From Phaffia rhodozyma (taxonomy: Eukaryota > Basidiomycota > Tremellomycetes > Cystofilobasidiales > Mrakiaceae), in the NCBI GenBank assembly GCA_014706385.1, contig JACGZH010000004.1, positions 186,001 to 250,000 of the forward strand: a DNA stretch of 64,000 nt, read 5' to 3'. Shown here piece after piece: positions 11,593 through 22,865 of the stretch. Every line of letters starts with the position of its first letter. The stretch's first letter is position 1. Below the pieces are notes generated by a model. That model ran no database searches and had not been told where the DNA came from. It was given only the letters and a program-made list of their open reading frames with translations. The translations under genes and the position numbers were made by a program.

Positions 11593-12917
11593 GGTGTGAG
11601 TGAGTGAGTGAGTGAGTGAGTGAGTATGCAAGAGTGTGAGTGTTGAGGTGTTGATCGGGTAGAGGCTGAAGATGGAGGAAGGAAGGAAAGAAGGAAAAGT
11701 TGGGTTCGTGAGAGTGATTATGTAAGCAGATGGGTTGTAACCAATGTGATCCTCACAGCGCACGCACAGATTGATCGGGTACAAGGCATGGAAGGAGGTA
11801 TAGAAGAAGAAGAAGAAGGAAGAGGAGAGAGAGGGAGAGAAGGATAGGCGAGGGAACTCGATGGGTTGAAGAGACTTCTGTACGAGATGGGCTCATTAGT
11901 GAAGATGAAGGAAGACTGCAGCAGCAGCAGCGACTAGCAAAGAACAGATTCTCCGAGAACTTGCGCTGAGGTAAGATGCGTTGTGATAGTAGAAAGAGCA
12001 GCTACTTGGGGAACACCCACGGGGATCTCAGCCGGATAGACGATAAGAAGAGCACCAAGGCAATATCAGGACATGACCAAAGGGGAGTACTAAAATGTTG
12101 ATGGAACAGTTGCTGTGACAGATGCTATGACCGATGCTATGACCTATACGGCGACATATACAATGATCTACACTATAGCAGACGATACAAAAACATGAGT
12201 GGAGAGACGTTGCTAGGATGTTGCAAAGATAGAGAGTGACTAGGAACAACTCAGGCACGATCGAGGCACGATCGAGGCACGATCAGGAAACGCCTAGAGA
12301 GACACTGGAAGCGAAGGCACCAAGAGCAGAGGCCCTGGGAGAGAGAGAGAGAGAGCACTACGGAGGGAATAGACGATCCAGGAACAAGGCACGCCCTTCA
12401 GGACACACAGGCACCAGGAACGGCGGCGGCGGCAGCAGCGGCGGCGGAAGTAGCAACAACAGCAACAGCAGCAACATCAGACCAGAATATGACGTATCAC
12501 ACACACTCACACCAGCACCCATACTTGCACACACTCTCACACCGGACTATCCACAAGAGTGCCAACATCACCATACTCACTACCGCCAGAATCACAGCTA
12601 GCGTGCAACCAGCGCAAACGAGTATCTTGTCAATCTCTTGGTGGCTGATTCTCGCCCAAGGACACACACACACACACATATCCTCACTCTGTCCATTGCC
12701 GCACGTCCCCCGACGAAAGCCGAGGAAACCCGATGGGCGCGAACAAATTTCGTCTTCTTTTCCTTCTCCCTTTTCTTTTTTTTCCTCTGCTCCTTTCCTC
12801 TGGACAGTCATCTTTGATCAGGTTGTATATCTCCGTTGTATCCCCTTCTCCGTCTCGCTCGCTCCGTCTCTCTCCTTCCGCTCCCCTGTCCCGTTCGCTC
12901 TCTCCAAACGCCTACCG
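11593..12917. promoter_or_regulatory. Divergent region between homoserine dehydrogenase and dicarboxylate carrier
   Basis: A 1.3-kb stretch without a supported gene. It holds short direct repeats: two copies of GATGCTATGACC near 12122-12145 and three copies of AGGCACGATCG-like units near 12252-12285. A GGC/AGC trinucleotide-rich stretch lies near 12420-12475, and a CT-rich leader (12740-12910) precedes the carrier ATG. Open frames here translate to simple-sequence peptides and have no ATG start. Confidence 0.5.
11595..11625. repeat. GTGA tetranucleotide repeat in the leader of homoserine dehydrogenase
   Basis: About seven tandem GTGA/TGAG units (TCAC on the coding strand) end a few bases before the ATG and so lie in the 5' UTR. 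Confidence 0.75.
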
Positions 12918-14998
12918 ATGGCTGATTTAAAGAAACCCGTGCTGACGTATCCCTTCTGGTATGTGTATACTTACACGCGCGTCAAAGAGAGAAACTCTCA
13001 TTGGACAGACCGCCCATCGAACTCGTGTTGACCTATATGTATTCCGTTTTCTTTTCTTCTCCTACTCACTCTCTGCATGCATGCCCTTTGGCTATCGTTA
13101 TGCTCTCGGTCGGCTGGCTTTGATCGCGTCGGTCGTTCTGCGCTTCAAATGATCTAGGTGTGGAGGTTCGTCCAACACAAGTTTCTCCTATTCTTGCTTC
13201 TACTCGAGCATGTAATCCGCTCACACGACCGCTTCTCTCTCTTCTTTTCTTCTTTCTTCCTTGCTTTCTCTCGCCTCGCTCTCTATCTTCTCTCTTCTCG
13301 AATGCTTCGTATCGATTCTCAGGTGCCGCCGCTTCCAGTCAGTGCTTCTTTTCTCTTCTTACTTTCTCCAGATCTCCTTCTCCCTCTGTTCGCTGTCTGC
13401 GACGATCGGCCCGATCATCCGAAAGAGCCTCGCTCAAGAACCAACTGTCTCTGCTGTTTCAATCAAACCGTACAATGACTTAACGATCTCATCCTCTTAT
13501 CCTTCCAACGCAATCCTCAGTGGCCGCATGTGTCACTCATCCGTTAGATCTTCTCCGAGTGTATGTTCCTTTCCATCCTATCTGTCCCTTCAGACACGAG
13601 CAAACACTAAGCGACCTCTGATTCGCCCACCCTTCAGTCGGATGCAGACCTCTCAAATCAAGACTGGTTTCGGTTCGACCGCTGTATCCGTCTTCAAGGC
13701 CAATGGTAGGTGACTTCCGCTTATTATCATCGCAACTACTCTTGGCCTGTTCTCATGCTGATTTCCTATCCCACTTCCTCTCTCCTCCTCAGGTGTCCCT
13801 GGGTTCTACTCGGGTCTCTCGGCCTCTATCATGAGACAGATGACGTATTCGGTCACTCGATTCGGAGCTTACGAACACTTTAAGGATGTCTTTCGACAAA
13901 GGAATCGTTCGTCTTACACCTTTTTGTGATGCCTATCTTCTTTCTTTCTTTCTTTCTTGAAACTGATGTCTGCCTTCTTCGTCATTCGTTTGTACCTTTT
14001 CCTCTCCAGCTGGCTCGAAACTTACGCCTATGCAGATGATCTTGGCTGCTTCGCTGGCCGGAGTAGCAGGTGGAATTGCCGGAAACCCTGCCGGTCCGTT
14101 CTCCATCGCTCAACAAATCGACCCTACCTTTGTTCTCTGACGACCGCTATCTTACTTCCCTTCTCAATATCCAAATAATCAATCACAGACATCATCCTGG
14201 TGAGGATGACGGCAGATGCCTCGAAGCCTCCGGCCGAGAGACTGAACTACAAGCACTGCTTCGACGGTGTCTTCAGAGTCATCAAGGAGGAAGGTGTCCA
14301 ACAACTCTTCAGAGGTCTTGGACCGAACTTGGTGAGGACTCGTCCTGTCTTTATCTCTTTGAACATAGTGCGCGCGCAACGTCAAGTTCTTACTCTGTTT
14401 TATTCCCTCTTATCTTGTCGATAACCGCTCCTCTTCTTCCAGGTTCGAGCTGTGTTGATGAATGTATGCTCCTGTCCATCTTTCCGTTAACTCAACCGCA
14501 TATCCAACACGACTGACGAGAAACCCTTTTGAAATCTCGCACTTAGGCCTCCCAACTTGCATCGTATGATTGGTTCAAAGAGCAACTTATCGCTCGCCTC
14601 GACTTCAAGGACGGATTGTTCTTGCATTCCATGGCCAGTCTAGGTGCTGGAACGGTTGCCACCAGTACGCTTCTCCTGACCAATCTTCCTTTCGTTTTTC
14701 GTTTTTCTTTTCCCTTCCAGACTAACCCTATTCATTTACATCCTGTCTTTACAAATCGGAACGGATAGCAATCTGCGCACCGGCCGATGTTGTTCGTAGC
14801 AGAGTCATGAACTCAAAATCTACTGAAGGACCGGTCTCTGTCCTACTGAAATCGTTAAAATCTGAGGGTCCTCAATTCTTGTTCAAAGGATGGACACCCG
14901 CTTGGATCAGGCTGGCCCCCAACACGGTCTTGATCTTTATCTTCCTCGAGCAGATCAGAAAGGTAGTGGACTCTACTCGAACTCTCGCCAGCGCATGA
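12918..14998 (+). CDS. DIC1: Mitochondrial dicarboxylate carrier (SLC25 family)
   Basis: Inner-membrane carrier, predicted to exchange malate or succinate for phosphate. Three repeats with the PxD/E signature are read: THPLDLLRVRMQ; GNPADIILVRMTAD; APADVVRSRVMNS. Each is followed by an FxG element (PGFYSGLSA, QQLFRGLGPN, PQFLFKGWTP). The wording of repeats two and three matches the DIC subgroup better than oxaloacetate or oxoglutarate carriers. The coding sequence is split into roughly ten small exons; the first ones are 12918-12958, 13158-13180 (23 nt) and 13521-13560, restoring the helix-1 spacing of the family. A symmetric 15-nt candidate exon (13323-13337) lies in the third of these gaps. 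The last exon ends with a short hydrophobic helix and tail. About 300 residues, the normal length. Confidence 0.88.
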
Positions 14999-15969
14999 TC
15001 TCCTCTAGGTCTCTCTTTATCTGTTGTCTTTATCGTTCACCATCTCGCCATCCTGCCATTCCATTATGCCCCCTTGCTTGGTATCTCTTGGTTGTTTCTT
15101 TCCTCGTATCCACCTAGATTTCCATCTCTTTCTCAGCTCACGATTAGCCGAAAACCAATAGATTTCCTCTTTTCTTCCTATTCTTTGCGTTCATCTCCAA
15201 TCGATCTTGCAACTACCATCCCATTCTTCTCTAACCCCATTCAACTTAGTTCTCCTCGTACTCGAGGGGTTTTCGGATCATGCACCAGAAGTTAGGAACA
15301 TCCCACCGTCCTGCTTCTTTCCATCTATTTCTTTTACTGGCTTTCTGGTTTTCCTTTTCTTTTCCTCCCTTGATTTCCTTTCCCTTCGCCTCGAGTTAAC
15401 TTCGATTATCCTTTGCTCTTTTCTTTTTGAATTTGCATCCCTCTCCCCATCCGTCCATCTATCGCCTATGGTTTATAACTACCGTCTACTGCTTCCTTTC
15501 CCAACTTTCCCTTTCTTTTCTGTCCTCTTTCTTCTTCTTTTCGCTTCTCATAAACATTCATCATGGTAAATGGAATTCCTCTTTTTCTTTTCTCTTTCTC
15601 GCCTTGGGCACATAGCCACGAAACAAGAAGGATGCCGAGAAAGATATGCATCCTGACCATATATCAGACCATCGTCATTCAGATCATCAAGTGAAATAGA
15701 GTAGAGTAAGATAAAGTATAGTCACAGAACGAAAAGATAGAAGAGGGTAGGGGAAGTGGGGTGATAAATGACGAGTGCTTGAGAAACCTTTTGCCACCAA
15801 GAAAAGAAGAGGAAGAAGAAAGAAAGAAAACCGGAAAAGAACACGGAAGCAGGATGGAAAGGAAGGTGAAGAGAGAGAGAGAGCAAAAAAAGAAACATCC
15901 AGAGATTATGATTTTACTCCATGTATTCGCGCTCTTCTCCCCTCCCCCTCCCTCTATACAGCCCTAACC
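14999..15969. other. Convergent 3' flanks
   Basis: Long pyrimidine-rich stretch (15000-15600) followed by AG-rich sequence, between the convergent carrier and Q-rich protein genes. No protein-like frame is supported. The left part is probably 3' UTR and downstream sequence of the carrier gene. Confidence 0.55.
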
Positions 15970-16333
15970 CTACCAAGGCCCTCTCCTTCCATTCTGTTGT
16001 CCGAACTGAGTCCTCACTGTGACCGGAACGGCGTTCAACTTGCTCGGACTAGCCAACGAAGCGAACTGAGGTTGTTGTTGTTGTTGCTGCTGTTGTTGTT
16101 GCGATTGTTGATGATGGTTTCGATTAGTTGAATGTCGGGATTGATTCGAATTTTGGGATTGAGAAGAAGTATTGTCCCCCCCTCCTGTTGATCCCGCTGA
16201 GCTCTGTCGCTTGGACGCCACGTCGAAAGACGGTCGGCTGGGATCGAGCCCTCCTCTATAGGAAGATCCTTGATTACCCGAGAAAGTGTTGCCTGCCGAT
16301 TGGAACAATTTCTGAGACGATCCTTGTCCTTGT

Positions 16334-16374
<41 letters not shown>

Positions 16375-16729
16375 GGACGTCTTCTGGTGAGGTGGTGGTT
16401 GTCGACCTTGGAATCCTTGACTGGTCGTGCCAGTTGAGAATTCGGATAGATTCCGGAACGAAGCCTGGATGGGTACGCCCTGGATCGGGTACGTCTGAGA
16501 AGGCACCGGCTGGGGAAGTGGACTGTACATCCCATGTGGGGAGTAATGAATAGACGGCTGAGGTGAAGTCGATGGGAAGCCAACGGCAGGATGGTAGTTT
16601 GTCCCGGACCGGGTAGCAGGCATTGCCACAGGTAGCCACACACCACCTTGATGAGGAACATGAACGGGAGGGAGAAATCCCATGGATGAATTGCTACCGG
16701 TCAGCAGACCTGGCTGCTGCTGCTGCTGC

Positions 16730-16766
<37 letters not shown>

Positions 16767-19700
16767 GCTGCTGATACGGTTGAGCGGATGGTTGTTGATG
16801 AAGGGAGTGGAGTGATTGTTGAGAGCCACTCCGAGTCATAAATCGGTCGGTTGAGTTCGATGAAGAATGTTGGAATTGAGGTGATGATGAGCCGTATACT
16901 CCACCAGGACTACTGCTCTGTACCGAGCTATTCTCCGGGAAAGACCGCCCAGACAAATCATTCTCCGTTATCGAGCCTTGTCTCAACTGAGGGTGGATAA
17001 AGCTTGGGACGGTATGCATGTGGCCTGGAGAAGGGAACGATTGATACGGATTACCGTACCCTCTGTGTGAACCCGAGAGTGAGCCAGAAGAATATCCTGA
17101 GCCTGTCGATTGAAGAGAAGACCGGTTTTGGCCGAACTGAGCGGAGGGTGTAAACGACTTGTTATTTGTAAATCCAGTACTGTTCACATCAGACCGATTC
17201 GATCCCGGTAAGGTTGTCTTTGGAGTGAACTGCAAGCCGGACGAGAACGGAGACTCGGCGATTTTATCTTTGCCAGAGGGTTGAGCCCAAAGATCCTTGA
17301 CGTGGTTTTCTGAAGGTTTGGTAGATGCAGCCGGAGACTTGCTCCAAGCAGAGCTTGTCTCAGCGCTCGGAGGCGAGAGTGTCGAACTCAAAACAGTACC
17401 GAGCAGCCGAGAACTTGGGCTTGCCTTCTGGTTGTTTCACCAATACACGTGAAGGTATCGGAAACAGGGAATGCATGGTTAGTCTACAATCTCAGAACTA
17501 AAGAAAGAAGATGAACTGTACACACCTCCTCTTGTGATAATTTCGGTTCGGAACTGCTCGGACGCATGATAGAGGGAAATTCGGGAAGATCCTCTCCCCC
17601 AGGATCTGTACTATTTAAGCCAAGTTCGTCCGCTCGGAAGTCATCGATTTCACTTGTGACCATGAACCTGACCAGCGGGGCAAGCTGTTCCTCCGAAGCC
17701 GGGTTAACCGAGTTCTTTCGGGGTTGGTAGAACCCGACGTCTGTACCTTCAGGCATTTTGGCTGCCGACTTACTCTTGGACAGTCCTGAAGGAGAAGTCG
17801 TTCGTCCGTTGGCGGCAGATACCTATAGTAAGTTCAGGTATGCGACAAGGAACCCCACATGAGATTAAGAGATATGAACCAAATCATTAATCACCCGTCT
17901 GAGTATGAATGAGGAGCAAGGAGAAAACGAAACCCACCTGAACATCGTTTGTCGTCCCTGTCTCCGCTGCTACTGATTGCTCGGATTCCTTTGCCTTCGA
18001 ACTAACCTCCTTCTTGACCTCTGCCTTCTCCTTCTCTTCGTCTTCGTCTTCGTCTTTCTCCTTGTCATTCTCTTTCTCTTCCGACTTTGGAGTCTGTACG
18101 GTCTTAGTAGCACCGGCTGATTCCGGTTTGACCTTTTCGCTTACAGTCGACGGTCCAGAGTCTTTTCTGCGCCAAGATGTTTCTTCCATCACTCGAGATC
18201 CTGCCGAGGTCCATGCTGGTCGAGCAGGTGTTGGTGGGATGACTGCGAGAACAGGAGGTGTCGGGGTCGCTGCAGAAGGTTTCTCTGTCGTCTGGGAAGG
18301 TGCTTGCTTCATGTCAACGGAAGAAGAATCGGCCTTGTTCGACTGTCTTGTGGAGACGTCAGGACTGGCTTGTTCACTCGAGACCTCTTTCTTTCTGGAC
18401 AGAGAGACTTTGAAAGATCGCGCAACAAATTTCCTCGGACCGGTAGGAGACGGGTTTAGGAGCATCTCATCTCTAGAAAGCGTCTTGGGATTCAGCATGA
18501 TGTAAAGTGGAGGCTCCCAAGATAACGTGTTGACTGCGCGAAGTAAGTCTGGCTTGTCGATGAACTTTGTCTGTGAAGGGTTCATAGGAGGTCGTTTGAT
18601 AGTCGAGCTAGACGGAAGCTTGACAGTGATCTCGGACGGCGGAGGAGAAGGTGCACGGGGATGACGTGTGAAAGGAGCCTCCTCGACCAACTTGAACATA
18701 CTCGAGATCGATGGTTTTCTCGGTGGAGCAGACGAGGCCATTGACGAAGAAGCGGATGGCCTTCGGGGAACCTCTTCTGTTGGTGAAAAGCCAGATTTTG
18801 GATCGGCTCGAACAGTCGAAGTAGGTGATGTGAGCTCCTGAGACTTGCTCATCGCTCCTTTGAGTCGAAGCATAGCGTGGTCAATTGACGAGACGTCAAG
18901 TTCTCGGTGGAATGATTTTGGATGGCTCGAAAGAGTAGGGGAGGAAGACGCGTTCTTTGACGAGTGACCGACAGGAGGATGAGCATGAGGGTGTGGAGGA
19001 AGCGAGTCTGGGTTTTTAACGGCCAAAGATGGAGAAGATTCGACTAAAGGGGGAGTTGAAGATACAGTAGGTTGAGGAGAAACGTTAGACGGTTGAGTAT
19101 TGGCGGCTGAAAACGAAGCTTTGAGAGATGCTGAAGATCTTCTCCAAACATTCTCTACTGGTGGCGCAGACGAAGCTGCAGAAGGTAGTTGATGTGTCGT
19201 TGATCGGATGGCTGGTATGCTTTTGGGGGCAGAATCAAAGAAATCAGATGCAGATGGCCTTTTGAGTTTGTTGTTAGCAGTGGAAGTGCTGGCGCTATTA
19301 GTACTGTCGACAAGATCAGTTGGAGAGATAGGCAAATCCTTGGCCGCCATGTTTGCCAAGTCCGAGAAATCGATCACCTCCACATCAGGATCCGATGACG
19401 AGAATGATGGTTGGTTATCCAAAGGAGTACTCAACGCCATCGGTCCTGGTGTTATCGTGGGTTGCGTCGTAGAATCTGGTGGCGGCGGCGACGACGATGA
19501 TTTCTTCACTTCCTGCTTGGATGCCGACTCTTCCGCCGCTTTCAGCTTTAGCTTTTTCTCTAGTTCTTTCGCCTTTGCTTTTGCTCGTTCCGCCGCTGCT
19601 TTCCTCTCTTCCTCTTCTGCTTCGCGTCTCAGCCTCGCCCTCTCGGCCGCCGAATGCATCTCGCCTTTTTGAATCACGGTGATATTTTCCGGTCGATCAG

Positions 19701-22106
19701 GCTTGGAAGAGAGCACATAAGCGTTCGGAGCATGGTCTAGAGGGTTCGGATGAGTCTTCGGTGGAGGGACATTTCGATTGACTCCTAACGGGCCCCGTTC
19801 GTCCGGCGCTCTGGATACTGGCAAGGAAGTTCTTGGATCAGCTGATGCCTCTGTTACAATAGGCAGGCCAGCAAGAGGTGGAACACCGTGAGAGTACGAA
19901 GAAGACGCAGGAGGGGAGATGATAGAGCGAGGCTGAGCTAGATGAGGAGGAGGCTGTCTACCGACAGGATCTCTTGTAGAAGTCGTGGGAGCGCTCTCCC
20001 AAGCAGAGCGAGAGGAATCGGTCGAGGATCCCCTTGGACCGTTGAAATGAGGTGGGCCAGCTTTTGGAATCTCTTCCTGATGCGGCGGAGGACCTCGATC
20101 CATCCAGCCACCCGTTGAGTTGAATGCACTACCATGTTGTTGGGGAGGTAGTCTGTCACTGGACAGCCTCCTTTTCTGGGACGATTGGATTGAGGTGTTC
20201 GACGGGCTGGTTGATAAATTTGGAACGGGAGGAATAGGGTGTCGTTCCGGACGATTGCCGTTTCCTATTGATGAGGAGGCTTCCAGACGGTTAGACCGCT
20301 CATTGAAGAGCATCCTTCCTGAAGAGAACGACGACATGTGATCCTCTGACTTTTTCCAAGAGGTTGAGGACGAAGATGTTTGCGGCGGAATTTGACGAGG
20401 AGGATATGAACTCTGGAAGGAGGAGGGTCGTCCGCCCGAGGTAGAAAGATAGGACGCACTGTCCATCGACGATCGAGACTGTCGAGAGATCGGAATAGGC
20501 GCGGATGGATGGGTTGCATGCGTACTTGAGCCCGTTCCTATGCTCATGCCTGCACCTCTGCTTCCGCTGATAGAAGACCGCTTCTGAGGCCAGCTTCGAT
20601 CAAACTCATTCGAGCTTGGGCGTTGGGGTTTGTTAACGGATGAGCCGGTTGAAGTAGTAGATGTTGTCGGGGGTAACGGAGCAGAGGGCAGGGGTAGAGG
20701 TGTAGTCTTGAAATCGAACCCGTCTTCGAATTGAACGACTTCGTCTAAAAAATCATCGTTCTCATCCTCAAGCTATTTATCGCACCCAGATGACCGCCAG
20801 AGTGGGATAAGACATAAGAACGGTTGGACCATGAATTTCTCTCGAAATGAACGAAACGAGAGGAAAGTATCTACTGACCTCGTCCCAATGTTGCGCCTTT
20901 GGATTCAGATGCCCACCACGGAAGGAATCTAATTCTTGAAGGATTGCCTGTTGATGAGCCGCCTCTTTCTGCTTTGCCAACAATGCGTCCGTTTGTTTTT
21001 TCTGTCCGTCTTCTAAACTCTCGGCCGTCGTTGGAAAATCTTGTACTCTCCAGCTTGGTCCGTTTGGTCCTCTAGAGCTTTCTCCTACAGGAGCTCTTCC
21101 CCCACTCGTAGGTTGCCCTCCGCTCTGTCCACCATCAGCCGTCGTCGCACCACTTGTTCTCCAAACAGGCGATGCTTCACCTTGTGCCCCACCCAATGCC
21201 GATGGGCGAGACGAGGATGGTACCGGAGAAGGAGTAGCTTTGAGCCCCCATGAAGACGGCGGAGGGCCAGGAGGTGGGGCAGTGGGGATTGGGTGAACTA
21301 ACTTTGTCGTCAACAATCGAGGAACCGGATTCAAGATCGCGGTTGGTTTCGTCACTTTAATCGATGATGGTCGACCGAAACGATCATTCAAGAGAGGCAT
21401 AAAAATTAGTTTTTCACATAAACTAGAACGGTTAGATCATATAGACCGGATATGGCACGCGAAAAAAAAACGACTTACCTGACACAGAACCAGTAGTCGA
21501 GGCGTTCAAGGAAGCCTTCGGATCTTTCCCTACGACGTCCCTTGAAGATCCTGCGAATCCGACAGATGGAACGACGACCTTCTCCAAGAATCTCTTGTTG
21601 ACATTGATCGAGCTAAACTTTTTAGTTGTGGCCGTTGCCGGAGTAGATTGTTGGGCGGATGCCGAGCTGTGGTTGGAGAGTGCCGGAGATGGATTACGGG
21701 TTGATGGTCCGGTTGGAGGTTGAGGTGATGGAGCCAATCTAGAAGGGACAGAAGCAGGAGCAGGAACAGTGGTAGGAGCGGAAGAATCGGCGGAAGGCGT
21801 AAGGACATCAGATGACGGACTCTCCAGACTGGGAGTCGGTGGTGATTCAGATGGTATTGCAGTCCGTTGTTTTCTCTCGTTCTCTAACTCATCTTGCTTC
21901 TTCACGATGTCGCCCGGGACGTCGGATGGCGAGACCGAGTCTGAGTTGTCATCAGCCGAGGCAAGATCAGACGATGTCTTGACGGCAGGTCTATCAGATG
22001 TCTCTGGCTCGGCTGTCACTGTCTCGGGCGATTGCGATCGCAATCGCAACGGTGGTGATGATGTTGATTTGGTTGCCGTATCTGTTGGAGGAGAGGTCGA
22101 ACTCAT
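15970..22106 (-). CDS. Very large Q/S/P-rich disordered protein, possibly BAT2/PRRC2-N-like
   Basis: At least five exons give a product of roughly 1,600-1,700 residues: 22106 to about 21480, about 21400-20881, about 20775-17940, about 17830-17527 and about 17400-15970. The start is MSSTSPPTDTATKS. The N-terminal part contains FSSINVNKRFLEKVVVPS and, across an intron, LNDRFGRPSSIKVTKPTAIL, faintly like the BAT2/PRRC2 N-terminal domain. A central charged coiled-coil-like helix (AERARLRREAEEEERKAAAE) follows, then a more ordered block (RAVNTLSWEPPLYIMLNPKT). The C-terminus carries several poly-Gln tracts and ends in RRGPW. Such proteins often act in RNA granules or translation, but I do not recognise this one with certainty. 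Splice borders in the middle are approximate. Confidence 0.6.
16066..16113 (-). repeat. Poly-Gln tract 1 (CAA-rich)
   Basis: Coding-strand CAA/CAG run giving about ten Gln, preceded by a shorter interrupted run. CAA interruptions dominate. Confidence 0.8.
16338..16373 (-). repeat. Poly-Gln tract 2 (pure CAG)
   Basis: About eleven consecutive CAG codons on the coding strand plus one CAA, the purest triplet run in the window. Confidence 0.85.
16711..16773 (-). repeat. Poly-Gln tract 3 (CAG-CAA-CAG)
   Basis: About twenty consecutive Gln codons: a CAA core flanked by CAG on both sides. Confidence 0.85.
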
Positions 22107-22174
22107 TCCGACCAGGTGCCTGCCCCTCCGAATGTAGATGAGATCAAGACGAAGCCGATGGAAAGCGATAGATT

Positions 22175-22462
22175 TCAGACAGCGACCAAAGCAGATTCAC
22201 AAGGCGTCAGCAAGTCTGGACGATGTCTGAAACGAAGGTTTTCTCCAATGTACTAGAAGAAGTGATTCCAATCTTGTAGATGGGAAGAAAGACTACTGAC
22301 ATGAAATGTATTGATAGGCGACAAGATTCCTTTTTTCTCCTTGGTCCTTCGGGCTTTCGTCTTGTCGTTCTTCTCTTGTTCTTCGTACGGCCAAGACGGA
22401 TGGGCAAACGAGTGAGCCAGGATGTATTGATCGACAGGCGAGTACGAGAACACTGCTTCAAC
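22175..22462 (-). CDS. Possible small spliced gene, 5' exon not found
   Basis: Two exons can be read: 22462-22301 (54 codons, acceptor CTTAG, donor GTCAGT) and 22252-22175 (26 codons including stop, acceptor CTTCTAG). Both borders are phase 0. The product looks protein-like, with SYSPVDQYILAHSFAHPSWPY, a Lys/Glu/Arg-rich helix and a C-terminal segment YIGENLRFRHRPDLL. The start exon would lie between 22463 and 22865, where I could not choose one; ATGs near 22545 and 22637 are possible. I do not recognise the family. It could instead be a 5' exon of the large gene that starts at 22106. Another frame across the first exon is also open, so the call is weak. Confidence 0.3.
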
Positions 22463-22865
22463 CTAAGACGCCTACCTGGGGAGGAAGAACAATCAACAGA
22501 TGGTGATGTCTCTTGTGTCGATGGTCACGAAACCCGACGAGATCATAATGAGTTACAAGGCTTTGGCTGCGCTAGGACAACCCTAACCGATAGTGATCGA
22601 TACACGGCTCCCTTGAACTATCGACATTCGACATGCAATCCACAACAAAGCAAGGGTACAACTAGAGGTTTCAACAGACAACAAAGAAAGACGAACAAGG
22701 TGGATAGTAGAACAAGATAAGAAAGTGGAAGAGCAAGATGAAATGGGAGGAAGATGAGGAGGACCGTATAGAAGGAGTAAACGCGGAAAGATTTGTTCAG
22801 AGTTCTTCTTCAGTACTCCGGTTGCCTCTGTCTGTCTCTGTCAGAAAGCAAGAAGATTAGGGAGA

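Noticed and set aside
11593..11784. N-terminal extension of homoserine dehydrogenase
   Set aside because: The frame is open, but there is no in-frame ATG and the sequence is a TCAC repeat; family proteins start at the chosen Met.
12236..12601. Open frame with Gly/Ser/Asn runs
   Set aside because: No ATG start, translation is simple sequence from trinucleotide repeats, and there is no splice or family support.
15961..15973. CCCTAACCCTA as a telomeric repeat
   Set aside because: Only two units, placed at the stop codon of a gene and far from any chromosome end.
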